Shown here one piece after another: positions 12,173 to 24,438 of a stretch of DNA of 64,000 nt; the first letter of the stretch is position 1; each line of letters starts with the position of its first letter. The DNA is taken from contig OY821743.1 in the NCBI GenBank assembly GCA_963682055.1, positions 33,342,702 through 33,406,701 of the forward strand, given 5' to 3'. The position numbers and the translations under genes are program-made. The notes beneath the pieces are model-generated. The model was not told the DNA's origin. It saw only the letters and a program-made list of their open reading frames with translations, and searched no databases. This DNA is from Primula veris (taxonomy: Eukaryota > Streptophyta > Magnoliopsida > Ericales > Primulaceae).

Positions 12173-15100
12173 TTAAAAAAAGTTCAAAACCGCTAATAAA
12201 ACAACCAAAGGATAAAATAGTCCACTTTCTTCCCTGATAGCACTGCTCTTTTTGGGTGGAGTTATATCCGTTTTCGTCGGCGAAGGAGCTTCTGAACTTG
12301 GCATAGGCGGGGTCAAAAGGGACTCATTTGTGTTCGTTGGTGAAGGACTTTCTGAACTTGGCATGGGAGGAGGAGTCAAATGGGTCGCATTCGTTTTCGA
12401 TGGTGAAGGACTTTCTGACCTTGGCATGGGAGGAGGAGTCAAATGGGTCGCATTCGTTTTCGATGGTGAAGGACTTTCTGACTTTGGCATGGGAGGAGGA
12501 GTCAAATGGGTCGCATTTGTTTTCGTTGGTGAAGGACTTTCTGACTTTGGCATGGGAGGAGGAGTCAAATGGGTCGCATTTGTTTTCGTTGGTGAAGGAC
12601 TTTCTGACTTTGGCATGGGAGGAGGAGTCAAATGGGTCGCATTTGTGCTCTTCGACGGAGGAGGTCCTTCTAAACGAATGTAATCATACATAATTCCTTG
12701 AAAAGGGCTAGTGCTTAGCGCTTGCGTTAGATATATTGTATTTTTGCCGTTCACTATAAGCTTACTCGGTATATCCACGTTAAACAAATAATATATCCCA
12801 TGAATACCATGCCTTGCAATTGCATTGTCTTTACCGATCGCTCCAGTTGTAAATAACGGAGTGCTTGTTTTTGGATCATTGACACGAACCTTCAATAAAA
12901 CAGTAAGATTCGCTTAGCTAAATTTTGAATAAAATAATAATATATTTTTTTGGTGAGAATAATAATTTTGTAATATAGCTAATTTTACCTGCAACTCGGA
13001 AGCATGAGCAGACGCAAGCGCTAGTCTCAATTTATAGCTTCCGGTTTGAGCTGTTTCCTTGACGTCAAATTTGATTTGCCATGTAGTTGCAGTATAGTTG
13101 CCATTTTTCATTTTTCTGTCATAAAAGAATTAGTAAGCATAAGAATGTACAAATTCCTGGCAAAAGAAAAACTGTAGAGCATTTTTTTTTTCAATCATCA
13201 TTCGAGTACGAATGACAGAAGAAAATATAAAATTGCTATTTTCACATTAGTAAGATGAAAATAATCAAATTGCGTTTCTAACAAATTCCCAAATTTGTTA
13301 CTATGTTATTACTTGTGAGTTCAATGTATACTTTGGTTATCCTAATTTAATTATGCTCGTGTTTTTCTTTTTACAATATTACAGTAAACAGGCTTCTAAT
13401 ACTCTTGGAATTAAAGTTTGAAGATGCTAATAATATTAATAGAAATATATAGTACCTTGTTACTTGTGCGTAGAACCAATCTTTCTTGTAGTCACTTGTT
13501 CCAACTGTGAATACTAAATCATCTTTCGGGTATAAATCCTCGTACCTTTCCCATATACCGTATTGTCTAAACCTGTTTGTCCCACAAAGCACAAGCATTA
13601 AAAATATAAGTTTGGCAAAACTGCTACATTTCAGAGCCGATAGAATAAAGCTTAACAGTAAATCAGACTAACCTATCGGGGTGATTTACAAAAAGCTTGT
13701 TAATATACGACGGATTTGGTTCTGGCACGTTAAATTCTACAGCTAAACGGTTAGGATAACCAATTTCCCACAATGTCGGACCATCTCTTGGAGGCTTATA
13801 CACAACATCGCCTAATTTCATTACACCGCCTGTCCAGATATAATTTTCAGCCAATAAGTACACACTTAAATCAAGTTAAATGAAATTTTCTGAAAAAAAT
13901 AAAAATTGTCTACCCGGAGTAATTTTAACAGTGCTATTCAAACGATAATCTCCGACAAAACCAGGAACGGAGGCAAAAAGGTTGTATTCCCCTGCTACGA
14001 TGTTTTTGATGGTAAAAAGACCGTCTTTGTCAGTTTTAGTCCAAAATTGGTACCCCTAAGTAGAGATGAACACACAAGAAAGACAATCGGATGAATCAAG
14101 TTACTTATAGAGTTGAATAATTTTTTGTATTTTGTTTTTGGAAAGACTTTAATTACCTTAACTTCGTTCTGCCATGATCCAGCATCTCCTGGCAGAGCTA
14201 GTCCTACATAACTGAAATTTGCTGGAATATTTCCCTTGCTTATATACCTGATGGAAATAAAAAATAATATGAAGTTCATATAGTGTTTAATAAAACTATT
14301 AGTTATAAGAAGATCAAATAAACAAGAAGATGTGCTTACGTATCACTGACTAGAAGTTTGCCCGAAACTGTACCCCTTTCACCCGCCTTTGCAAAGTCTT
14401 TGGATGCTATAAAACTCCGAGGCCAACTTTGGACTTCCACATTCATCTACATCATTGTTTTAGCAATTTATTGTTAGTTATATATAGCCTTGCCTCATAT
14501 GGTTAATAAATTACGCATTCAATCTTTTAACAAAAAGAAATGTCAATTTTTAGTTTCGAAATCTTGAGAAACGGCAGAAGTGATAGATATGCTTTCTGAA
14601 GGGAAAAAATTTAGTTAGTATAAAGTAAAAATTACTAGTAGGCAGTAGTGAACCCAATATCAAGGGAAAAAACAACATGCACATTCATGGAAACAATGAA
14701 GTAATGCAAAAAAGCATAAACATTTTCTACCTGCTTTTTAGCATCGTACCAAAGCGAAGTTGGATCAACATTCTCAGGTGCTTTATTGAGATAAATAAAA
14801 ACTGGACCGAAAACCTTTTTCCATTCCTCGCCAGCCTCAATTTTAACAACATTATCTAATCCAGCATAGTGAGTGCTGATAAATATCTGATACACAATTA
14901 TCAGTAGTCATAAGATTAGTGTCATTTACAGAAAATCGTTTGTTTACAAATTTTCTCCAGCATATATATATATATATATATATATTATATAAAATTCATT
15001 TCAGTGCAGCCCTTAAGCTAAAAAGCTGGATTTTATAGATGGTCAAACAATCTGAGTGTTTACAAGTTGAGTAAAAACACTTGCAAGACCATAAAAGAAG

Positions 15101-18100
15101 CCAGATAGTATAGAACAAATTGACTTTATCGGTTTGATAATAATTGTAGTTAATTATGTTAAACTTAAGTAACTTTTATCATATGAAAAGTCAAAAATAA
15201 TTTAGAAGTTACTTATAAGTTGGTCTTACGGCAAGTGTTGCTGGGCCGACATGGGAGGTTAGATCTTGTTTAAAAGGTCCACCAGTTCGAAACTCATTGC
15301 TTGGTGCAATTTGCCAAAAGCCGACACGCTTTTCTTTCGATATCCACCCGTGTACCACATTATCTTTATTTTCCTGGGTGTATTGGTACTTATCATCCAC
15401 CTGCAGTGATACCGAAGATGTGTCTTAATTAAATGTTGAAAAGATTAAGAGATTTTCTCAATAAGCTGAGCTCTACTTTGACTAAGGGTTTGTGTGATCA
15501 CATTTTCTTAAAAAAAAAACCTGGATGTTTCGAGCCCAAGAACGAGAATCTGCAAGCATTGTGCTTTAAAATTTTACCTTTCAGGCAAAAAAGAAAGAAA
15601 CTAGCTTTTAAGATGATCAACCAAGTGATGTCCATTGAGGCAAAAAAATAGGATCGAACACAGTCAAAGAACTTGAGTTTAAAAAATGAAACCAATCAAG
15701 GCCTAAGAGATAAAAATATGAGTAACGAAGTACCCTGTGGAAACATAAGACCTTGTTAGTGATCAAAGCAGACTAAACTCATTATAAAAAAAATATTTTA
15801 TAAAAAATATAAAGAAGCAAAATAAGCATGTTGTTGCAAAAAAAAGAGAAATTTGTTTCAAAGCTATTAACTACAAAAACAGTGTTCAGCGCATTCGTAG
15901 CTTATGTGATAGACGCTAGTGACTTATAAGTTAAGTTTTTTCTTTCTAAACATGCCATTACAAGCGATCGTTTCATGTACTTTTTCAAAGAGAATTAAAA
16001 AGAAGTAGAAGAAGAGCAAACTCGCCACTCAAATTGTCGAGTTCTTCATAAACGAGCATTATTCGTAAAGGTTGAATAGTAAAGAGGCTTGATTTGGTCG
16101 AAGTATGAATGTTTAGCATTTTTGTATAAGATTTGAAATCAAATACCGTTGTTTATACTTTTTAATGAATACGCATAATATATATTTGAGAGATACATTA
16201 CTTCTCCTTTAAATTGAGGCTCCAAGGGGTTGATAAGTTTAACAGCCTCTCTGTATTCCAATGCTTGACCTCTTGCTGCTAACCTGTCATCTGGACCGGG
16301 CATATCTCTACGAATATCATCTGCTACTGCCATGTATTTAAACCTAAGCATAAAAAAACGCAACACTTTACCACTAAATTTATTCAACTCAATCAGTGTA
16401 TTTAGTATCGGACTACTAGCTAGCCTACTAATACGATGACAAAGTATGTTCAATACTAAGGTTGATGTGATAGACAATCGTGTTGAAACTTACAGGCAAA
16501 CCTTAAGTGACTTACTGATTCACTAGTACTCATAACTTGCATTACTAAAAATATTTCGTTTACGAAATGCAAGATTTATTGCAGAAATCGATAACCTTTA
16601 CTTGAAACTTTTTCTGAGCTGTTTGTTCTTGAATAACTCACAGTGAATTTTGACTTTGATTACAGTCATATTGATTACTCAGAAGAAATGCGATTGAGAT
16701 TACATTTGTTTGTTGAGCATGAAGGCGATCCTGGCGGTATTCAGTTGAAAAGCAGGCATGTCCTTTGTGTGTTCGAAAACCCCGTAACAGTAAAATCCAG
16801 AGCTCTTACTAAGCACTGTGTATCTGCAAAAAAAGGAGAAAATTATAATCATAACAAACAAGTAATAAATCAATATACTGGAACATTATATTAACTATTG
16901 GTTCTAGTTTTGAAGTTCTGTATAAGTGAATCGGACTAACTACACTAGTTGTTCTCGTTTTGTTAACCTTTTTTTCCCTATATGGTACATGCACTTTAAT
17001 TGCAATGCTAATAGTCTCTAAATATGGTCCTTAATAAGTGGTAGAGTTTATCCCAAATAGTCATTTTTTATCTTCATATTATGAGAGTGATAATCATAGT
17101 GTTTCTTCAGTATATCATCTTTTTTGTTGGTCTTGTCTCTTATCATGGCCTCAATGATGATCTTAAATTAAGTCTAATATCTCTGATATAAGATTATTTC
17201 AGAACAAACAATAAAAAATAAAAAGAAGTAAGACCTTTTGTCAATATTCAAGGGGGAAATTTTGCCTTCTTGTTTGGGATCCCATGGTCTTGAGAAAGAG
17301 ACCTCAAGTTGTTGATCATTTTGCACTATAACCTTGAATGTTGTCGCTGCCATTCTGAATTTACATTCACAGTAAACAAATATTCCTTTTTTCAAGTATA
17401 TATATGCATAACATGTGTTAGTGTATGTCAATCGATAAAAATTTGCTCTACTTGGAAATTGGAATAACCAATTATTTGCTCCATTTTGAATAACCAATTA
17501 GATATCACGTTGCCCTAAAAACGTTTTAAGGTTTTCTTTCACCAATAAATTATACAATCAATCAAATTTAAAAGGTTTCATATATAGTTTGTTATGTCCA
17601 ACATTATGCAAGTAAAACAAAAAAAAAATTTGTATCCTTGGAAAGTACTGCAGCATTCTTGTTTGAATTTTATGACCATCTTATGAAATAGAGATAAAAG
17701 AATGGTTATAGTTTTCTCACCAACTTATAAAAACAGAAATAAATTATTAATTATGCGACTACAATAAAATATCACAATACCATCAAACGCCATGTTATTA
17801 GAATATCGTTAAATTTAACAAAAATATAAATGTTGTATATTGTTACTAAATTTAGCGACATTTACCATCAACAACATTGACCCAAGATTTGTAGTGATAA
17901 TTTTATTGCAAGCATAATGAGATGAGGAGGATTTAATTTTTGTTTTTGTTTTTCTTTTGTGGTTTTTGTCATTACATTGTTCTTGAACGTGTGGGAATGA
18001 ATCTAGAAGAACTTATGTAGTTGACCTTAATTTATATATATATATTTTTGAAATGTAGCTGACCTTAATCTATTTTAGTAAATTTGACTTACTTGTCAAA

Positions 18101-20244
18101 ACCACCCCTTGTTTTGCGAGTTCCTTCTGAGGCCCAGTTAAGGTCATAGTACCTGAAATTGCAATTCGAAATATTGTAAATAAATATATTACAAAAATTA
18201 ACCTGTTTTTTTTTAAAATTATAATCTGTTTATTCAAAGAGACTTCTAAGATTTTACTTGTGAAGCTTGGACCATTAAATTTAGGTATTATTTTAAATCA
18301 GCGTAAATGCATGAAAATACTACAACTGAAATGAGAGAATAAAGCAAGACATGCCAAATTAACTACAAAGTTAAAAGTTTGAAATCTTCCAAAAGATTAA
18401 ATGCTAGGTTCGATCATAGAAGACATGTACTAATTGAGTAAAAACTGAACTCTAAATCTCTTTATGGTATGATCATGGACACCAACTTTATATTAGCAGA
18501 ATAAATGTCTAAGTGCATACCCACGACACCCCATAACTCCAAAATTTATGATTTTTTTTGAATTTTATCATGTATTTTCATTAAACTTTGTTAAAAATAC
18601 TATTTTGGCACTCTACATAATTTATGATTTCACTTGGCATTAGTTTTTATGTAATTTCGACACCCCATTTAAAGTTTGTGAAAGTGACTATCTTTTTGTT
18701 TAGAATATTAATCACAAAACATTGTAGAATACAAATGAAATGCATTATTACCCTCCATGTCCCCTATCGATCAAATTAGGATTGCCATCATATGCCAATC
18801 CCATGATTTGTCCCTCTGGCTTTGATATATTCAGTTGGATAATTCCATTGTCAATCACCACCTACACAAAATCCATAATACCATGCATATTAATTTAAAC
18901 GTTCCCATAAACGTAATATCTCCAGTGTATAGTAAAAAACGAACGTAACAAATTGAGCCAGGCCTTACTTTTCATTGTAAATTAATACGCAGCACACAAA
19001 TTAAGAATTGCCTGTTATACAATATAATTTCGGTTTTGCTAACGAGTGTCATCGTTTAACCATTAAGTAACTTTATAAATTTAAGTTAAATTTACTAGAA
19101 ATATTATTCCAGTTGCAAATCAGATCATCAAAATGACGCCAATATTAAAAAATGTGAAAGGCTAGAGACTTATATGCAACCATTGCAAAGTTGGGAGGGA
19201 CAAAGATGAATGGTTAAAGACATAAAACCAAGGGTATAGTTTATAGAAAATACTAAATTAGCTTCTTCATGCATGCAAATGCATAAATATTGTATATCAT
19301 GCTATTAATATAAGTCAAATCAAATATTTTGAGACTATCCAATTTTGTTCAATTTTTTCAAAAATACTCTCACTCTAATATTGTAATTACTCTTAACTGA
19401 CATCACTCAATTCAAATACATAAATAACTTAAAAAATGTTATTTTTCACACATATATTCCAAACAAAATCGTTGTGTATTTTTTATAAGAGTAAAACATT
19501 ATGTTACTCTTTATATACGATTGTTAATTAATTATATTTAATCATTCGATATTTAAATTTTAAAAATAAATATTAAGTTTATTTGTCGTGATCATATCTA
19601 TGTCACTACGTATCGCATACGCAACGCGTGGGCAACGATTACTGGTTCGTATATATGGATACAAATTTTCATCCCGCTTTTATATACAATATATTATTAA
19701 TAAGAAAAATAAAAGCATAACATAGTTAATTTTGTAAACAAACGTCACCTCTAGAATCAACTCAGAAAATAAAAGTTGTATGTTTTTTTTCTTCTTGGAC
19801 GAAATTTAAAATTTGGTGCTAAAAAGAATTCTCCCTATATTTCGAAAAAAAATGTAAGAGAATTTCTCATACATCTATTTTCAATTCCGTTTCATTTGTT
19901 ACAATTAACTGTATCAATTAAGAATTTAAAACGTTATTTTTCCTAACTAGCCATGACTCATGGCGTTGTTGTAGAAAATAAACAATCTTGAAAATGAATT
20001 TGAACATCATCACATTTTGTAAACACAAAGTATGCAATCGTGAAAGTACATTATAAATACAGTATTTCATAATCTTACAATCGTTGAACCATTATAAAAT
20101 AATACTAAAAGATATAGCACAAAAAGAGAGCATAATAATTTGGCTTACATGGTGATCTAGAATTTGGAGATTAACTCCTGCGCTTGTACAATATATCACA
20201 TTTTGTGCCATAAAAATGAGAAAGACGATAAAAATCGCCTCCAT
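12173..20244 (-). CDS. Rhamnogalacturonan lyase (PL4) with repeat tail and GPI-like C-terminus
   Basis: Predicted secreted enzyme cleaving rhamnogalacturonan-I of pectin by beta-elimination. Exons in transcript order: 20244-20149, 18861-18752, 18152-18093, 17354-17235, 16823-16704, 16343-16202, 15400-15230, 14886-14731, 14446-14340, 14247-14157, 14055-13914, 13829-13673, 13572-13456, 13115-12989, 12889-12173. Phases agree, giving 810 aa. Residues 1-22 look like a signal peptide. The catalytic PL4 region follows (RGHGGYYDLNWASEGTRK; WDPKQEG; VDDKYQYTQENKDN near 217; STHYAG near 277). The Lys of DDKYQY and the His of STHYAG are the likely catalytic pair by family analogy. Then come a FnIII-like module (about 361-440; YVGLALPG) and a CBM-like module (PRDGPTLWEIG to MYDYIRLEGP, about 440-648). 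Plant family members usually end near there. Here about 163 further residues hold five near-perfect 21-aa repeats plus a degenerate sixth, then a hydrophobic end (LFYPLVVLLAVLNFF). Confidence 0.9.
12255..12655 (-). repeat. 63-bp minisatellite coding the RG lyase tail repeats
   Basis: Five near-identical 63-bp units and one decayed unit lie in frame in the last exon. Each encodes TNATHLTPPPMP, then a variable K/R/S, then SESPSP, T/S and K. Each of the five contains an N-A-T glycosylation sequon, a TPPP run and SPSP. The 3-fold unit length keeps copy-number changes in frame. Open frames on the opposite strand here are mirror artefacts of the repeat. Confidence 0.9.
19297..19645 (+). mobile_element. 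Short non-autonomous Helitron-like element (copy 2) in RG lyase intron 1
   Basis: The element begins TCATGCTATTAATATAAG after an A and ends in CTGG followed by T. A GC-rich inverted stretch (cgtatcgcatacgcaacgcg) precedes that end. It is a near full-length relative, in the opposite orientation, of the element at 47,768-48,115. It lies inside the 18,862-20,148 intron of the minus-strand RG lyase. It has no coding capacity. Confidence 0.65.
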
Positions 20245-20330
20245 GGCAAGTTTTTGTTGAAGGAATACCAAAATGAATAAGGTTTGGACAATTTTTGACG
20301 GTTTAATACTGTAATGGCTTATATTCATTC

Positions 20331-20337
20331 TATATAT
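20331..20337 (-). promoter_or_regulatory. Candidate TATA box of the RG lyase gene
   Basis: On the minus strand, ctatatatag lies about 90 bp upstream of the ATG at 20,244, a plausible distance for a short leader. This is motif-based inference only in an AT-rich background. Confidence 0.35.
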
Positions 20338-20699
20338 AGTTTGACTTAAAGAATGGTCATAAAGAAACATTTCCTTTTTTCTCTCTTTCTATGTATGGTA
20401 AGAGCATATATCTTTACTTTCACGATACATTTACATCTTGTAAAAATATCTTATGCACTCTCCATAGTTTTAGGTGACTCAAAGCCTCTTATTTTCTTGG
20501 ACCTATTAAAATTTACCAGACATCAAATCTATATATATTTAATATTGTACGTAGTGAAAATTGACAAGTTACTCAACTGGGAAGATAGAAACATACCTTC
20601 TTGTAGCTTACACTAATACTTACTAGCTTTTTAAAATTAGTTATGGGTTGATCAAGTTTATACATTATTTAATACTAATAATTACATTGCTATATTTAT

Positions 20700-22147
20700 G
20701 ATACATTAGGCCAATTAACGCTACTTTATATAGCAATGTAATTTACTTTTGAAATTAAGAAAACTTTTGTTTCTGAGAAACGAAAACTTATGTAACAATT
20801 TATCCTTTTTTCATCTGATGTATTAAAGGGACATTATCATCTGTACGTAACGCCATTTATAAGAATTTGTTGCACAATGCTTAAGTCAATTGTGTTCATT
20901 TTTGGCATCATACGTGATTAAATGTATGAAGAAATATTGGAAAACTATTTAATACTATTTAATATTATAAAATTTATGAATATATATATATACAATTTAG
21001 TTGCGATCATTTTAGCTCATGAATGCTAGTTATTTTCAGATGGGATATGACTATTTCTATATTAACCCTTTATTTGTTTAACTTTGATGTGCAACTCGGC
21101 ATGCAAAATTCACGTATGGAGTACATGCAAAGAGTACACGCACCAAAATATTCAAGTTCATGTCAAGATTGTATAATTAACCTGCTTCTTATTTATCAAT
21201 CCATTAAAATTAATGGTGCATGCATATTCATATCATGATCAATTGTAATATCGATCATTTTATATGATGTCAAGAAAGCTGTTTGTTAGCATCTGTCCAT
21301 ATAATACAAACTATCAATTATGATAAGAATACAGTGTTTTGATGCTCTTGTTTTTAAATAGATAAATGATATAAGCACGTAAAAAAATTGTCCAAAAATC
21401 TTATCCGCTGATGTGGCGGGTTAACCGGGTTAAGTATACTAACATTTTTATTTCGATATTGAAATCATATTTTCGTTTAATTTATAATTGATTTACCTCC
21501 GTCACCCCAGCGGACGTCAGCGGGTAGGGTTTTTGGATAAGGTTTTTAGGTGACTTTAGCAATACTTCTTTAAATATATGTTTTGTAATATTAAAATCCT
21601 GTAATGACCATACAAATTAGAGTATTATCTAAATATTTTTGCCATTTTTTCCCTTCCGCATGAAAATACCCCATATTTTTAGATTTAAAATTGGTTAATG
21701 TATATTATGTCCATTTCAATTGTCATAAGTTGGCATCTTTATCAGCTTGATACATCATTATTATTAGGTCAATTAACGCTACTTTATATATAGCAAAATA
21801 TCAATGTTTACTTTTGAAATTAAGAAAACGTTTGTTTCTGGGAAACGAAAACTTGTGTAACAAGTTATCCTTTTTTTCATCTGATGTATTAAAGAGACCT
21901 TATCATCTGTAACGCTATTTATAAGAATTTTTTTTTTTGGAAATTTATTTATAAGAAGTTGGTTCTCAATGCTGAAATCAGTTTGTGTCATCCATTTTTA
22001 GCATCATACGTGATTCAATGCATGAAGATATGTTGGAAAACTATTTAATGCTTAAACGATAATGGGACAATTAATCGTCGTCAAACATGTTTTCAAATTT
22101 ATGAATTTATACAATTTAGTTGAGAACATTTTATAGCTATGCTAGTT
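20700..22147. repeat. Direct duplication of a 330-400 bp segment
   Basis: Copy A (20,700-21,031) and copy B (21,749-22,147) share landmarks in the same order: gatacat, caattaacgctactttatat, cttttgaaattaagaaaac, catctgatgtattaaag, gcatcatacgtgatt, ggaaaactatttaat, atacaatttagttg, and a final gctagtt. Copy B carries extra short insertions. The roughly 700 bp between the copies is unrelated. No gene was recognised. Confidence 0.75.
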
Positions 22148-23679
22148 CTTTTGCAATTATAATGTATGCCTTTTCTAAGGAGGAAATAAGTAAAAAAAAA
22201 AAAACAGAATTATCTAAAAAGATAGAGAAGCAGAATAAATTGAAAATAAATTGGAGATAAGTATTGAGTACATTTACGAGAATATAGCAGGCATTTCCTA
22301 GGTCGAAAGTGATTCCCATAGTGAATTTTCGTAGCTATGCTCTTGATTTAGGAAATACATTCCAAGAAAAATAACTTCTACAACAAAGAAACCAACTATA
22401 AGTTTATTTTAAGCCGATTTTATATTTCAGTCACAATTTCAATAGAAATCAATCACACGGATAAATCTAAAAATAGAGACACAACACACACACACACACA
22501 AAAAAAAACTTTATTAAAAAATTAAAATTAAATTAGAATTACAGCCACCCAGTTTTTGAAAATGCTCCATAATCACATCGTTTAGTGTAAATTACAAGAG
22601 ATATCATTTTCGATATAAACAACTAAATTGAGTTAAACCAAAATAACTCATGGGGACACAAAATAAAAAACTTCAAAGAAAAAGCCTAATTAAATCCATA
22701 ATTACCAATCAAATAAAAGACCTATTAAAAAAACAATTGATTAATCTACCTTGCAAATTAAACAAATAATTCATTGTCAAAAGGAAAATCACCAAATCTC
22801 AACAAATACTCAATTTTCTTTGAAGAATAAACCCTTCTGAATAGCTTAGTTGATAACAACTTACAAGTTCCGAGGATTGATGGAGCCAGGAGCTCGCTCT
22901 TGATCAGATAGACGGAAAGGAAAATCGATGCAAAGAATTCCATTAATTTCTACAACTTTTGTAGCTTCTTGCAGTTTTTTTTTTTTTTAAAGATATGCTT
23001 GTAATTTACAAGCTAGGGTTACCATTGTGGACCTATTCCACAAGTCCACAAGTTGGAATAGGCCTTAAAAAGTTTAAGATCCGACAAAAAGCTTTTGAGT
23101 ATTTTGTTGAGACTCTTATGCATGAGCAAACTTGACATTTTACAATCATACAACAACAAAATTAGGGGCATTTTAATACAATGCCCTTGTGTACAACAAG
23201 CACATATTAACACACTTACAACAGAAGAAATTATGGACGTGTATTTTTAGAAAGAAAATATTTTTTTATTAAGTGTGTAAATAAAAATTTCATTGATTTT
23301 TGGTCTTCTACTCTCCAACTTTCTCGTTCCCCAATTAGAATTTGTACCTATATCCCGACCCACTAGTTGTCCATGGATTGGCGGCAATGATGATGGTTTG
23401 TCGGAGCTCCGTCGAGCTCGCCGAATCTCTGGTTAACCGCTGCCAAGCCCCTCTCATTTTTTTTTAAGAAACTCTAGTTTGTCCTCATACTCCGACCCAT
23501 CACTTGCCGGTGTGTTGGCGGCTACTTTGATGGCCCGCCGGAGTTTTAATGGACCGCCGTCATTGCCGCCAACCCCAACCCAATTTCAAATTAAAACAAT
23601 TTAAAAAATTAAAAATGAATAAAAATTCAAAAAAAATTCAAAAAATTCAAAAAGCAATTCAATTCTTTTTTTTAACTCA
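22148..23679. other. AT-rich intergenic DNA without a recognisable gene
   Basis: The interval contains an (AC)n run ending near 22,500 and several poly-A stretches. A moderately GC-rich patch at about 23,390-23,580 has two similar segments (gttgtccatggattggcggc and cttgccggtgtgttggcggc), suggesting a small internal duplication. No convincing reading frame or RNA gene was seen. Confidence 0.55.
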
Positions 23680-23960
23680 ATCCAGAAAAGTGTATACACA
23701 ATCTGAAAAAGTGCATACACAATCGAGAAAAAGTGCATATACAATTCAGAAAGTGTATACACAATCCATAAAAATACATACATAATCCAGAAAAATGCAT
23801 AAACAATCCATAAATTGCATACAAAATCGAAAAAAATGCATACACAATTGAGAAAATTCCATAAAAATGTAGACTCAATCCTGAAAACTCCATACATAAT
23901 AGATAAAAGTGTATACACGGTCAAAAAAAGTGTATACAATGTCAGAAAATTGCACACGGT
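23680..23960. repeat. Degenerate 17-18 bp minisatellite
   Basis: About fifteen imperfect units of the type agaaaagtgcatacacaatc follow each other. Variation is mostly at the cca/cga position and in the length of the A run. The long minus-strand frames across this block (about 118 and 73 codons, rich in Phe, Tyr, Ile and Leu) come from the repeat, not from a gene. Confidence 0.75.
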
Positions 23961-24203
23961 CTAAAAACTACGTTTTTGTATGTGTTCATAAAATCTAAGG
24001 TTCAAAAGTTATTATTTTATTAACATTATGGTTATTTTGTATATTATTACAATACCAAGGTTATATTATAAGTAAGTATTACTACAAGGGCTCAATTGCA
24101 AGTAAACAAATTTTATTAAATTCTCAGTTGAAAGTCTCTGCATTTATAAGAAACACTTGTATGAACCTAGCCTACACTTTTTAAAGGTGTGTCAACCAAT
24201 ATA

Positions 24204-24438
24204 CTTCCTTTGTTCCTATTTAATTGTCTATTACGAAACTACGTGTAATTTTGATCGGCCAAAAACTTGTATCAAAACTGTCGGAATAAAAATTTTCAAA
24301 AGTTTATAATATAGTTCAAATGTTAAATTTTATGATTAGATTTTAAAAAAATTCATTCCGACAATTTTGATATAAGTTATAAGCCGGTCAAAATTGCATA
24401 TAGTTTCGTAATGGACAATTAAATGGGAACGGAGGGAG
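24204..24438. mobile_element. Stowaway-like MITE (235 bp)
   Basis: The ends are inverted: cttcctttgttcctatttaa at the left and ttaaatgggaacggagggag at the right. They resemble the Stowaway CTCCCTCCGTCCC terminus. The element is flanked by TA on both sides, as expected for Tc1/mariner-type insertion. It has no coding capacity. Confidence 0.75.

Noticed and set aside
12252..12693. Plus-strand frames of 143 and 121 codons with 21-residue repeats
   Set aside because: They are antisense images of the 63-bp coding repeat of the RG lyase. That strand has the family protein and splice phases.
15433..15695. 72- and 65-codon frames in both directions
   Set aside because: They lie in an RG lyase intron whose flanking exons join in phase. 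No similarity was seen.
20353..20616. 87-codon plus-strand frame upstream of the RG lyase
   Set aside because: Hydrophobic, AT-derived, with no partner exons or motif. It overlaps the likely promoter.
23601..23957. Minus-strand frame of 118 codons, hydrophobic and Tyr/Phe-rich
   Set aside because: It arises from the 17-18 bp minisatellite. There is no family resemblance or splice context.
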